Origin: Rhynchonema sp. JSB1_4 | Lineage: Eukaryota; Nematoda; Chromadorea; Monhysterida; Xyalidae | Direction: 5' to 3' | DNA length: 64,000 bases | Assembly: GCA_030248065.1 (NCBI GenBank) | Contig: JASAMV010003771.1 | Span: 34,060 to 98,059, forward strand | Part shown: piece after piece, positions 52,401-64,000 of the stretch | Position numbering within the stretch: position 1 is the stretch's first letter | Layout: each line of letters begins with the position of its first letter | Made by a program: the position numbers and the translations under genes | The notes under the pieces: model-generated | Database searches by the model: none | What the model was told of the DNA's origin: nothing | The model's input: only the letters and a program-made list of their open reading frames with translations

Positions 52401-55400
52401 ACATGAAGAGGACATGGATGAGGATATAATGGCTTCACCAATCGGTTTGACCAATATTGAGGGTCGAGTGTTCTGTGGTGGATTTGTCTTGAATATTTTC
52501 GTTCTCAAGATTCAGACAATATTCGTCCACCGACACCGACCGAAATTGATGATCGAACCGTGCCGATACCGACACCGATGATGATGCAGGCTGAAATGAA
52601 AGTGCTGGAACCCAGTGAGCATGAAGTTGGACTAAGTTACATACGTTGCTTTACTTGCTTTCTGTTTCTTTACTTCTGAATTATTATTTCTTTCTTTAGA
52701 TGCCCAACATTCTGGTCAGCAGTCCTCCAGCGTCCAATGAAGTGGTGCCGCTGCCACAACCAGATGTGAAAACCATAGATGGAAATAAGAGCGGGTTCGT
52801 TATTATGTTTGCTTTCTTGTCTCGGGGTTTCAATCCAGTCAGTAACATGGATGCCAAAAGAACCACAGTTAGGTCAGTTTAGATACTTCTTGTGTATTCC
52901 AAACTCATATACGAGTTTCGCACAACTGATTGTATCATGTATGTTGCATTTACAGTATGTTTGATGCAAATAACGTCATTGTAAGCAAGCAAGCCTACCC
53001 AATCAATGCTAATGTAGTTGTACTATGAGAATCCGCAAAGTGTGGCAGTGGTGTCGTTGGGGGGGGGGAAGGGGGGGTTACCCCCTAGTATCCGGTATCC
53101 GGTATCTTGACTTTTTCACCCAGGGGTATCCGGTATCCTGACTTTTTGTCCAAGGGTATCCTACCCTAAAAATTTTTCGAAAACCGTAAAAATCGCCCAT
53201 TTTTACCTCCAAAATGCTCAAAATCGCTTGCTAGCGCAAGCATAACCCCCAAAATGACCATTTTTGCGCTTTCAACACCGACTTTGCTCCGTTTTCCTCT
53301 TAAAAATTGACTTTTTGAACAACCCCCCTGGGTATCCGAGAATTTTCATTTTGGGTATCCCGTATCCTGACTTTTTGATTTCCCAACGACACCACTGAAG
53401 TGTGGTGCTCATATGACAGAGAGGGCATAACAATGCAGCTGCTGTCTCTTTGCATTCGTTCATATAAACACGCGGTATCATGCAGCTGCTTGCTTACTCT
53501 CACTGGCTGTATGTATCTGTTGAAAAGATCAGACTACTTGCCATGACGTCTGCCTGTTTCATCCCACCGCTCTTGATCTGTTATGTATAAGTTTTCTGGA
53601 GTGAGTGTCCTCCTGGTTCTTATCTCGTACGATTTTCAGCTCCAACGCACTCACCACATCTTGGGTTATTTGGCATTTTGCAACATTTAGGCGCCACTAA
53701 GCGAGCACCGCACCGGAAACGTAGTTTTTTCATAAGTAGTATTGTTGAGAGCACTTCAAGCATAAATGAATGTCGCTCAAACAGCGTGTACCGAACTTTA
53801 GTGGCATATGTTCTGTTCTCTCCTGAATGCAGGCTTTCTGTCAGTTGACCGGTCCTGCTCAGCATTTAGATGGACAATTTCTGTTTGTTTGTTTCACCTT
53901 CATAGGAACATAACTTGGTATACTGTATGTACGTACATCATTTTCTCTGTTCCTGTTTGCTAAAGTCTACGGGGTGCTGAGAGGGTAGGAACGTAGTAGT
54001 GTTATTATGAGAAATATTATTCTCTTTCGGCTGTTTTTTCACACCCGCGGCCGCGTTATGAACGTGCGTGTGAGGTTTCGTACCAACCGACTGACTTTCT
54101 TCAATATGTATACGTATTGCTACATTAACCTGGTAACGCTGACCTGTTGGGGCGGCAACCAACCAAACTGAGGTTGAGGTATGATATGTACACACCGACA
54201 CGTTTCGACGTGCTTTTTTGTGCGCGTCCGGTGTATAAGTACGTGTTGAAACGTTTGTTCGCCATGTACCAGAAATTGTAGTATCCCGTGTTTTGCAGCA
54301 ATTCCCAGTAATTTGTAACGGTATACGTTATAACTCATATCAAACTAATTATTCACTCATTTTCTCTGCCTTGCGTGAGGCCTGTCCGTGCATTCCCATT
54401 CCAAACTAAACTGGCGCGCATTCAATGTTTCACGATCAAGTGCACTCACGAAAAGGTCGGTCAGTCATCCTGCGCCATGCATTGCCGTAATAAACGCATG
54501 TGACGCGTCGCTTTTATGTGCAATTTGTGGCTCTGTGCCTGTCTGTCTGTGGCTAGGCTTTGTATGTACGGGCAGCTAACAGAACAAGCTGCTGTAGCTT
54601 ACCAGCTTAGAATATAGGGCCGTGGCGGTGCCACCACTAGAGCAGTGTTGCGTTGTTTAGTGATTAGCCATATGCCGCATATAACAGTGCTCTGCTGCAC
54701 CTCAGTTGCTCCCTATCGATTGGCATATTTCGCTGCTCTGGCCCGCTGTTTTTGGTGCTATTTTTTTGACAGACACTTCAATTTTTCTGTTGTCTTTTGG
54801 CTTTGGAAAGACCGAATGCATAAAATACGTCCAGAATGCATCAAAACACGTGTGTGTGGGCGCGACCAAGCCAGCGCAGAAAATGTTTGATGGTTTTTCT
54901 CAGCGTTCATTTATTTTCGTGTGTCCTAGGTGTTTGGTGATGTGTTAGTCATTTCGGTTTTTTCTTATCAATGTTTTGCACGACCAATTTCAGTGAGTCA
55001 GTGAGCCCGCCAGAGTCAGATCGCGGCACCGGCACACCCGACGACGAACTATTCCGCGACGCTGGCAGCGAATTCGATCTTCAGGTGGGAGCTTGGTGAT
55101 AAAATTTCGATTATTTGCTTGAAGTTCAATTTTTGATTATTCTAATTGCAGTCTCAGCCAGCCTCCCTCAACACCACAGCCACCGAGTATTTCCCGACCG
55201 ACAGTCCATCGCCCGATCCCGGATTTGCCGACGACGAGCCGACGTTGTTGGAGAATAATTTCCGCGCCAAAATCAACTCAGCAGAGAGTGTGGGATCGAC
55301 GAATTTAAACGAAAGTGTGCCCCTGACAGACGACAGCAGTTTGGGCGCTTTGAATTTGACCGATCATTCGGACAGTGCTGGACTGACTGATTTGTTGGCC

Positions 55401-58400
55401 GGATTGAAGCTCGCGACGCCACAGAAAGTGACGCAACAGATCGAGCACGATTTTGCAATGAATACCGGGTTTGTTTGTGATGCTGTTGTGTCGTTGTTAT
55501 TGGTTTTGTAATTATTTGTGGCTGATTTGCTTGTTGCTCTGATTAGCCGTAGAGTGCGCGAGTTTGTTGGAGGCTCAAGTCCAATGCATCTTTGTTGTGA
55601 AAGCAACCTGCTAAAATTGTCGAATTCTCCCTTTAATGGGGGATGCCGGGTGATTGACCGACTGTGCTGGATCGCACATGATTTCATCGCTACTGCGCTG
55701 CGACGTTGTCTTGTTCTGATCGCGATAGTCTTCGATGGATTCAATCAATCGACCGATTGCATTTAGGCTTGCTCAAACGCCATTCGCGTTTTCAGTACAT
55801 TCACCAAATCGCAAGCAGCCGCAGCACGGTCGGCAGTGTCCCGTCAGTCGGCCACCGTCAGTCCGTTGGTCACGTCGCAGTCGAGTGCAGGTCAGATTTT
55901 ATCTTCTGTTGCGTTTTTCGGAAGCTGTGATCAGATAGTTGCGGAATGCGGAAAGTTGTGATCACATAAACGCAGAACGATTCATTTCTGCCTTCCGCAT
56001 TTCGTGTTTTTCTGATGACCTTTGCGGAAAGTCGTTTTTTGAAACTGATTCGGAACGTTTGGCTAAACGCCGTAGCTGTTGTTTGCGTCAACATGCGACA
56101 ATGGAGGTTAGTACAGCAATGTACGCTAGAAGTTGTCGTGATCAGTCCACAGCGACCGTCGCCGCAAAGATGATAAGATAAACGCGGAAGTCGGTATGCA
56201 GAAATTTGACTTTCCGCAAAAGTGATTAGATAAACGCGGAATGCGGAACGCATAAACTTACCGTTCCGCATTTATCTGATCACAGCCGAAGAGAGAGATT
56301 TGATTGTTCGATTGTTGGATTTGATTTGAGAATGGTGTTCAAAATTATTTTTTCATCGTTTTCGATTTCACATAAAATCCGAAAGTGCCCATTAATCCAC
56401 GGAAGGATTCCCGATAATACCTCGGAGTTAAAATATTCAGGTGGTCCCGGCATGGTTGAATCAACAATCAACGTCGAGCAAATGATCGGTAATTTGGCGG
56501 ATGAGCATTGTTTGGTGGCGACAACAGCGGCCAATAGTGATGATTTGCCAACGCCCACCGCTGAACAACCGCCCGAAATGCCCGGCAAAAATAACGAGTT
56601 CGTTGTTCAGATTGAGAAATCGCATTTCATGTCACTCAGACCGTACGAAGAGCAAACATCAGAACAGAGACACAACCTAACAGACGCTATTATGACCGTG
56701 TACTTGAGTTTTATGTGCAAATTTTCTGCAAACAAAACGTAACATCCACTTTTTGTTCAATGGCGCTGCCGCTATTACTACCTAGTTGTTAGTCGAAATC
56801 AAGATCTTCCGTCTTATCAAAGGCTATAATTTCATTTGTTGTCGCGCGTTCAACATTTTCTCACGTTCGATATTTCATTTGGCGCGTACTTATCATCTGT
56901 TAGGCTCAATCGAACCTGGACAACGTATGTGACACTCTTAGTTTTTGTTCGTGTGGTCTGTTGCACTTTAGAAACAATTTGTAGCCCCCCTTCGGCCTTG
57001 CTGATTGCACTTTGGTCGAAGCAATAGCCCCATTTCAACCCAAGTGCCCGAAATCAATCAGTGCCAACGATATTGGCCTCGTCGTTTTCGGCCTATCTGC
57101 CAAGCTGAAAGTTAGAAGTTTGCTGTAACACAAGGATTTGATAGAACACTACTCAGTTCTTTTTTGTGTGCCAATACTTGGGCGCTTGTGTGCATCACGA
57201 ACTCATCAGTCGCAGTCATTTTGCCTACATTTAGGCTTTGTTTCGCAACTTATGCCCGTCTGGCTGTTCGAACGACCTAAATTTGACAGAAATGCTGAAG
57301 CGCACAAACACTCACGTTTTTAGCACCAGTACCTGTTGCACTACGCACTTGCTTGTATACTATAGGAACACCGAGACGAAGCTTGTTAGCACGCGTCAAT
57401 TGTAACGTAAACAATGTCTGGTGCGCCTGTCTATCGGTATGGTGGTTGCCGAAGTTAAGCTGTTTAGTCGCAGCTTACTCTTTGCACTCTGCTCTCTCAC
57501 AAATGCGTTTCGGCACACGCAAAACAATGGACCACGTTTCTCAACTATTGATTTATTTTTAGTTTCCTTTGGCCAACTTTGCACCTGATGCACAGTCGCA
57601 CATACGCTGTTTGTTTCACTGAATGTCTCGTTGATCCAATCTCGCCTTCAACTTTATTTATTAAGCGATTTTATAATCTCCAGAATCCCATGCGCTAAAC
57701 GTCACGGAAAAGTGTCAGTTCCTAATAATAAAATGGCAAGAAAGTAAGTTACATTTCGAGAGTGAAAGCTCTTTTTTTGCCCAAGTGAGTGTGTGTGTGT
57801 GCGGCCCTAAAAACCGAGGAGAGCTTCAAACCTGTGTTGCACTTGTGAGACTGTTCTCCATGCATTTTGAATGATCCTGCGGTAAAATGTGTTATGGATG
57901 AAGTTTGTCCGTCTAACAATTAGGCCTCTTGTTACAGCTGGTCTGACTTACTGACTGCAGTCCCTGTTTCAACATTTTACTGCTCGTTGTTTAATTTTAT
58001 GTTTCGATCCGCAATGTATTTCAGTTCATATATCCTGATTTTATCGTGACGTGACCCAAGTTCCTGAAGTGAGAGTGAGGACATGTGTGGCCAAATGTTT
58101 CCATAAAGTGGACCTCTAAAGATCTGAAAGTATTTTGACGTGCGCTTTACATTCGGTTACAGTGACTGCTCTAATGCAACTCATAAATATGTTGTGTTCT
58201 CTATTTTCAGACCTGACGCACGTTCCAGTCCCGGCTCGACCATGTTGATGAGCACGCCAACAACGAAGAAAGGTCGCTTGGATGGTTTTTCTCTTTCTTT
58301 TTATTTAGCTTGTAGCTGTGCTGGATGTGCGTAAATGTCTCCCTAAATTAACCAACGAAGAAGCTTTATCACAAGAGTTGATCGCAGTTTCATGTCTAGT

Positions 58401-60767
58401 CTTACCAGCACATATGTTTGCGACCATGTTTGAAGACGGAGGTTGCCAACACGTGTGCCGCGCCACGACTTCAAATCTTGGGAGAATTTCGTTCATAAAT
58501 TTGAATACATGACAGCTTTCTAAATCTTAGGCGGTTCGCTAACAAATTCTGATACAATTGTGATGGACAAGGGCAAAAAACAACGTGCAACTGTTGTTCC
58601 CAAGTCCGGTGACATGGCGGGTGCTCCGGTGGGACAAGGCGGCCAGTTTGAGGACACGGTCGCTGATCTGGATGTTGATAATTTGTTGAAAACAGCCACT
58701 GTTACTGGGGTGAGTGAATTTGTGTTCGTTGTTTGTGCTTTGTAGTACGTTTAGTTTTGGGGCTTGATACGGATTTTTCGAGTTGCTCACAAAATCTTAA
58801 TGCGCAACACTCGAGAATTCCTGCTGTCACAACCACGTGTAGCACATGTTGCATCCACCGCTATAAGTTCGATAGTGTGCTTGCTGCAAGAGTGCCTTTG
58901 TGCCCAGAATGTCACCATTTGATGCCCCCACCTGCTCATTCAGTGCTTGCTTTCTGTTAATTTGCTCGAGCCACACACACTGGAGGTAAACACGCAGTTT
59001 CTTTGTTCAGTTTTCTACTATCCGTTACATACGCAGCGTCACTCTTGTATTATTTCTTGTTGACCTCATTGTCATGCACGCAGCATTCCATTGCATTGGT
59101 TTCTGTATTCAGTGCTGCATTGTGCATTATCTCACGTGCCCGTTTTTTCTGGTCTCCACCCTTCACCTTGACCAATCAGGCAACAGTCGCCGATGATTTG
59201 CTGCTCGATGCAGTCAATGAACAGACGTTAATGACGAATGGACACGAGTCGGCCGCAGACCAGGACCTGAATTTCGTGTCCGAACCGTGCGCCGCCGATG
59301 CGTTACAGACAGTCGATGATATGCTGCAGACCAAATTAGCGACGATGGTTTGTTATGGTGTTCGGTGTGGTGCTCGCTTGCCTATTTATGATGACCACGC
59401 TCAGCAGCTACTTTGGGTTCAGTTCTTGGTGTATTCTTAGTGGCATTTCCTTTCTGGGTGGTTTTATTATGGTTGCATTTCTTGCGCTGTGCACGTTACG
59501 TCGCTGATCGCTGATGTACCGTAGGAACAAGCACGCTTTCAAGACGCACTCCATCACAGATGCAACAGAAAGCTTGTAGTGAGCACAGACCAAGAGAAAG
59601 GCTTTATGATGTCATAATGTTTCATTTGCTAGGCCCTCGATGGCTCGACCGGTGGCTCAGTGGATGAAGTGGTGCAAAAATTGAAGGTGCAGTTCCAGGC
59701 CGTGCTATTGGCCAAAGAAAGGGAATGGTCGACCAGATTGCAAAAGGTCCGGTGATTTTGTTGTCATTATTTTTCGGACATAATAAATTTTGTGAGAATC
59801 ATGCAATTTTTATGCTATAGGAGCATCGAAAAGCCGAACGGTTGCTCGAGGACACACGAGCGTTGCGCAAAGAGAATGAATCGTTGAAAACTGAAGCCGA
59901 CCAGCACAAGTTCGTTGGGTCATTTCGTTACTTTGGTGATCATATTGGTTTATTTCTTGCGTTGCAGGAACTACGGTGATAACTGTCGGAAGGCACTGCA
60001 GGAGGCTTCCAGTAAGTAGACTTCATATTTTTTTCGTTAATTTTTGCAACAGCTAATGACTTCAACACATTGACCTTGTTGGTTCAGGCGAACTAATGAA
60101 CATCAAACAACAACGAGGCGGTGACGATATTGAGGGTCTGGTTCGTGAACGTGACGCAGCGGTGGAGGACCTTCAACTGATCGATAATTCGTTCTCGGAT
60201 TTGCATCGACGATACGAGAAAATGCGGGCGGCCGTGGAGGAGTACAAAAAGGTGCGATTTTTTATTGTTTTGTTTTCCTTTTTTGTATGTTAAACCTTGA
60301 AACTTTTGTTTGTGTTTGCAGAACGAGGACTTCCTGAAAGAACAAAATGCTCAACTGAAATCGCGCACGAACAAAATGGACGAGCGATACAACAAACTGC
60401 GCGAATACGCCGAGGGCAAATTGGAAAAGTGAGCATTTTATTATTTTCTACGTTTGCGAAGTTTATATTTTTGTGTATTTTTCTCAGAGCCAACGCCGAA
60501 ATCGAACGATTGTCTCGGGCTCGCGAGACGGACACGCTGTCGCTCAGGGCACAGTTGAAGAAACGAGAGTTGCAGGTGGAAACGTTGGAGAAGAATTTGG
60601 AGAACAAGGTTGGATCTGGCTCTTAGCTTGACGCTTTATGTGCGCTAGATCAGAGGGTATTTATTTTTGTAATTTCACTCTAAAATTTTCAGTCGAAGGA
60701 AGTGTCCGAGCTGACGAGCATATGTGATGAACTGATCAGAAACACCGCCCCGGCACCACTCTCTTAA
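46456..60767 (+). CDS. tac-1: TACC, transforming acidic coiled-coil protein, complete, 22 exons
   Basis: TACC proteins bind ch-TOG/XMAP215 and stabilise microtubules at centrosomes and the spindle. Twenty-two exons (46456-46570, 46876-47019, 47106-47206, 51935-52103 and on to 60693-60767) give 931 residues in frame. The N-terminal two thirds are low-complexity and Ser/Thr/Pro/Asp-rich. The TACC coiled-coil domain occupies about the last 290 residues, from VDEVVQKLKVQFQAVLLAKE on. It includes the heptad stretch NKLREYAEGKLEKANAEIER and ends SKEVSELTSICDELI, matching the family's invariant C-terminus. Caenorhabditis TAC-1 is only about 260 residues, so this longer form resembles insect and vertebrate TACCs. 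The start codon follows a short untranslated stretch and the MITE at 45971. Intron 3 is 4.7 kb with a possible alternative first exon. Confidence 0.92.
48755..48925 (+). CDS. possible alternative first exon of TACC
   Basis: Open frame MKAQLKKLLQSPKKRKRSRT, then PGSHRE and so on, 57 codons ending at a GTATCT donor in phase 0, the phase needed to join TACC exon 4 at 51935. The PKKRKR stretch resembles a nuclear localisation signal. The position in the middle of the 4.7-kb intron 3 is typical of an internal promoter. There is no conservation or transcript evidence, and the donor is weak. Confidence 0.35.
48926..51934. other. remainder of TACC intron 3
   Basis: No conserved exon was recognised. 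At 51280-51440 there is a cluster of GAGCCACTA words (AATGAGCCACTAAATTTTTG) without clear ends. The rest is AT-rich single-copy sequence. Confidence 0.45.
53046..53397. mobile_element. hAT-type MITE (GTATCCGGTATC family) in TACC intron 8
   Basis: Ends CAGTGGTGTCGTTGGG and CCCAACGACACCACTG are perfect 16-bp inverted repeats. The target duplication AAGTGTGG is exact at 53038-53045 and 53398-53405. The subterminal word is GGTATCCTGACTTTTT, and the central hairpin AAATCGCTTGCTAGCGCAAG is at 53221-53240. Confidence 0.95.
53406..54993. other. remainder of TACC intron 8
   Basis: No coding exon or bounded repeat was recognised apart from the MITE at its left side. The whole intron runs 52795-54993. 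Confidence 0.4.
55918..56290. mobile_element. inverted-repeat MITE in TACC intron 11
   Basis: The ends TTCGGAAGCTGTGATCAGAT and ATCTGATCACAGCCGAA are inverted repeats followed inward by GCGGAATGCGGAA words in both orientations. The interior holds ACGCGGAAGTCGG-type words. The target duplication is not clear. Confidence 0.7.
56631..58210. other. TACC intron 12, no supported feature
   Basis: A 1.6-kb intron. Several short open frames show no recognisable similarity, and no bounded repeat was seen. Confidence 0.4.
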
Positions 60768-61442
60768 ATTTTTTATTTGTTTGTAGGTAAGTGTTTCTGC
60801 ATTCACTGATGTACAATGCTTTCTTCCGTTTCATCAGGTCTCAAGGCTGTTTGTGTTGTGTGCTGCATTTCAGTCCAAACCCAAGCAAGAGTTATGCGGT
60901 CGTTTTGACATTGATTATTGTATCGCGCCCATCTGCAGATTATATTTTTCAATTTTTAAAATTTTTGTTCTTCCGAACGTTTTGTCTATCACAACGATAT
61001 TGAAATTCGACTTTTTTGACAGAAGCAGACTTATTAGCTGCGTTCTACTGGCCGTTTGCGTCCGTTTGTGATATCGTACATCTTTATTATCAACGCATGT
61101 TTGAACTTTTTATGAAAACGGCAAAATATACCTGAATTTGGTAGCTTTCAATTGATCTGGTTTCAAGTGATTTCAACCATTGTGAGACTTGGAGTATTTT
61201 TTGTACTGTTGATTTTTATTGTAATGAGTTTTTCTTATGTTCCATTCACTGAGGTGTCCTTATTATCATGACGGGGTATGCAAAAACAAATTGAGTTAAA
61301 CAAAACTATTTACGTAAAAAAACTGATGAAAATTATGTGAAGCACTTTTTGTTTTCTTAGTTTATTTCCTCACGGCTGCTGGCGACGGTTTTGCATAATG
61401 ATACTTCATCTCAGCTTCTCTCTATTGCGTTCGTAAATGTAA
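60768..61442. other. 3' flank of TACC
   Basis: Presumed 3' untranslated and intergenic sequence, AT-rich, without a supported gene. Confidence 0.4.
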
Positions 61443-62493
61443 GGCCGCGTACAGATAGAGCTGGTTCTGGTTCTGGTTTTAGTAAAAAATTTCTATGTCC
61501 GAAAACCAGAACCAGAGCCAGCTCTATCTGTACGCAAAACTGGAAATATTTCTGGCGCAATATTTTTTTATTCCATGTCAGAGAACCAGAAATATCTCCA
61601 GCTCTATCTGTACGCAAAACTGGAAATATTTCTGGCGCTGTTCTAAACATTTATGTCCCTGGGTTATTTATGAAAAAAACGTGGTGTGTGCTTGCAACAT
61701 TTTGCTTGATTACAGGGTGTGCCGAAATACATACACCTGGTATGAATTATTGTTTGTGCAGTAATTGTTTCTATTTGTGATAAACTTTGGCTAATTGTTT
61801 TTGGTCTGCTGTGAGCGCTTTGCCAGCGGTTCAAGTGGTTTATTTGCTGATTGGTCGGACTTTTACACTTAAGAATTTCCGTTGAGCACCTTGTGCTTGA
61901 ACCAGTATTTTGGAAAATGTACCTCAAACACCGTAGTGAAAATCCTCCCGGCGGTGTCTCTCTGCTTTCCTCAGCATTGATGAGAACATCAACAAACTGT
62001 ATCAAAGTGGAAAGTTTAGTTCTGATAGCGCAGCAGACTAGGGGCCTTGTTCAGCAATCTAAGGTACCTGAAAACATCATACCTGAAAATATGTTTGCAA
62101 ACGATGGATGGCAAAGCGCCCACAGCATACCAAAACAATTAGCCAAAGTTTATCACAAGTCGAAACAATTACTGCACAAACACTAATTCATACCAGGTAT
62201 ACGTATTTCGACACACCCTGTAATCAAACAAAATGTTGCAAGCACACACGCATCACGTTTTTTTTCAAATAACATAGTGACATAAATGTTTCGAACTGCG
62301 CCAGAAATATTTCCAGTTTTGCGTACAGATAGAGCTGGAGATATTTCTGGTTCTCTGACATAGAATAAAAAATATTGCGCCAGAAATATTTCCAGTTTTG
62401 CGTACAGATAGAGCTGGCTCTGGTTCTGGTTTTCGGACATAGAAATTTTTTTACTAAAACCAGAACCAGAACCAGCTCTATCTGTACGCGGCC
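61443..62493. mobile_element. 1,051-bp inverted-repeat element with TAA flanks (PIF/Harbinger-like)
   Basis: Ends GGCCGCGTACAGATAGAGCT and AGCTCTATCTGTACGCGGCC are exact complements, flanked by TAA on both sides (61440-61442 and 62494-62496). The left arm repeats the unit CTCTATCTGTACGCAAAACT, then GGAAATATTTCTGGCG, twice and the right arm repeats its complement, so each arm is about 300 bp. The centre is single-copy without a transposase. Confidence 0.9.
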
Positions 62494-62496
62494 TAA

Positions 62497-63047
62497 AGAA
62501 ATTAGGGTTGAATCCTTGAAGTATTCTTTCAATTTTTTTCAGTCTTGTAACACTGTCGGAGCTTTTGTATACAGACGTGTGTGCATTCCATCGGTTTTGG
62601 TTTATTTGAATTTAGTGATCAAGATTGTAACTGTTTTATCAATATCTTTTCATGATTTGTCTTCGTTTCTGATCCCTGAACCCATGTTCAACTAATGCTG
62701 TTCCATTGCACCCCGCACTTTTTTCAAACATTTGATTTGAGTAATGAGTTCGTTCGAAAGGTTATGTATCATACCGACACACCCACGCACACGCAATCAT
62801 CACTACCAGAATTTGCTATGATAAAAAGTTTGTATGAAGTCTGTTGCGAATTGGTTTTGGTTGAGAATGCGTGTATGACGCTTCGCTAATATTTCATTCG
62901 TATGTTTGGGTGTTCAACTTGGTTGACAGTTACTCGCTGATGTACCATCAACCAAATGCAGTGCTGTTTAGTGTGAGCCTGGTTGTCTGATATTTCAGGA
63001 TAATAACGAAGATTGATGAACTGTTCGAAACTGGTTTCACTTTCGTT
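62497..63047. other. upstream region of syntaxin-18
   Basis: No supported gene was found. It should hold the syntaxin-18 promoter and 5' untranslated region; no TATA box was convincing. Confidence 0.35.
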
Positions 63048-64000
63048 ATGGACCAAACAGCGCTGTTCAAGGCGTGCGTGAAAGCGATGAAGATCAGGAA
63101 GAAACATCTGGTCACGCAAAAGCCTCAAAAAGCATCGACACCACAAGTTGAGTTGGAGTTCACTGATAACGCGAAGAAATTGGTTGGCTCGCTTCATTTT
63201 GTTCATATTGTTTTGGGATCAAACGAACGGACCGTTTTCAGACATCGTTTATCACCGAGCTGCGTGCGTTTCTGGTTTCACACCGGAAGGACTACATAAA
63301 CAGCTGGTGGGGTTCAATAGTTTGCAGTCAAAATAATTTCCTAGCCTTGTCATTTGCGATTAGGGTTAGAGGTCGGGGGGGGGGGTACCCGACATCTGAG
63401 AAAAAAGCCGACACCCGACAGTTCCAAAAAACCGACATCTAGTTTTTGAAAAAAAAATCCGACACCTAGTTTTGGACCAAAAACGGGCAAATTTTTGCTC
63501 ATTTGCATCATTAGCGCAATGTTTTTGGCTCAGGTTACTAAATTCCAGTTTTTTTCACGCGAAATAAACACCAAAATGTCACATTCTGCGCCACCAGAAA
63601 CATTTGGTTCGAAAAAAATTTCTAAATTCTCTCAGCAAAACTGATGTTTTGAACCGTAAGTGTCGGCTGTGGGGTGTCGGGTTCCAAAAAGCACGACACC
63701 CGACATCTGGAGGCACCCGACACCTACACTTTTTTGGCACCCGACACTCGACATCTCTCTAACTCTGTTTGCGATCAAGACTATTCTTGCTGTCACCTGA
63801 TGAACACTCACTTTTTGCAGTCACGTGGTCAACACGAACAGCCGGCTGACCGATTTCGATCGAGATAAAATTGATTCGGACGCTGAGGCGACCATAAAGA
63901 AATGCAACCAGCTGTTGAAACATCTGGTCAAACTGGGTGAGCGATGCTTCGGGCACCTTGTCATCTTGTCAACCTGATTTTTGTCTGCTTCTTTTTGGTC
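63048..64000 (+). CDS. syx-18: syntaxin-18 (ER t-SNARE, Ufe1-like), N-terminal part, runs out of window
   Basis: Syntaxin-18 is the ER Qa-SNARE for Golgi-to-ER retrograde vesicles, acting with the Dsl1/NRZ tethering complex. Visible exons: 63048-63182, 63242-63306 and 63821-63936 (phase kept, then GTGAGC donor). The start MDQTALFKACVKAMKIRKK matches the conserved N-terminal binding segment of the family (LLFRASVKTVKTRNK in vertebrates). The next exon has ELRAFLVSHRKDYIN, matching FLLEHRKDYIN, and the third has RLTDFDRDKIDSDAEATIKK, matching MTDTERDQIDQDAQ. The SNARE motif and tail anchor would lie beyond the right edge. Intron 2 contains a hAT MITE. Confidence 0.9.
63361..63767. mobile_element. 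hAT-type MITE with GTGTCGGGT words, in syntaxin-18 intron 2, copy 2
   Basis: Left end TAGGGTTAGAG, right end CTCTAACTCTG. The target duplication TTTGCGAT is exact at 63353-63360 and 63768-63775. It is the same family as 20143-20579, with the interior in the opposite orientation relative to the termini's order of words. It fills most of intron 2 (63307-63820). Confidence 0.95.

Overview
The window is a eukaryotic, animal-type chromosome segment, most likely from a nematode. The coding genes are split by many short GT-AG introns, with a few GC-AG introns. Degenerate tracts of the nematode telomere word TTAGGC occur at several places. The single-copy genes are metazoan: TAF3, glycogen synthase, insulin-degrading enzyme (IDE), a TTBK/CK1-type kinase, mortalin, TACC and syntaxin-18. 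The species cannot be fixed from the sequence. All gene models were built by joining exons by eye; where a complete model is given, exon lengths sum to whole codons with no internal stop.

Layout. 1-1232 (-): 5' part of TAF3, running out of the left edge. 1.3-5.2 kb: a dense nest of short non-autonomous transposons plus telomere-like tracts and a tRNA-like sequence. 6.07-7.43 kb (+): a small predicted single-pass membrane protein. 7.7-11.1 kb: repeats. 11.2-13.5 kb (-): the first 257 codons of glycogen synthase, with the remainder not visible. 14.0-25.9 kb (-): complete IDE of 25 exons with a mitochondrial-type N-terminus; its 2.3-kb intron 3 carries two tandem copies of a small coiled-coil gene on the opposite strand. 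26-34 kb: no conserved gene, a second transposon nest with nested and empty-site insertions and a 1-kb palindrome. 34.6-37.8 kb (-): complete kinase gene. 38.3-45.3 kb (+): complete mitochondrial Hsp70 (mortalin), divergently arranged with the kinase. 46.5-60.8 kb (+): complete 22-exon TACC gene. 63.0-64.0 kb (+): start of syntaxin-18, running off the right edge.

The accessory content is the striking part. At least fifteen MITE-like elements could be delimited to the base by identical 8-bp target duplications (hAT type); others show TA or TAA duplications. They are inserted inside each other up to three deep. Families with different termini and different subterminal repeat words share a central GC-rich hairpin, suggesting one structural class that has diversified at its ends. 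Several lie in introns of the conserved genes, and one intron of the kinase is itself bounded by long terminal inverted repeats.

The conserved genes do not form one pathway. They cover transcription (TAF3), glycogen synthesis, peptide degradation, mitochondrial protein folding, spindle/centrosome function (TACC) and ER membrane fusion (syntaxin-18).
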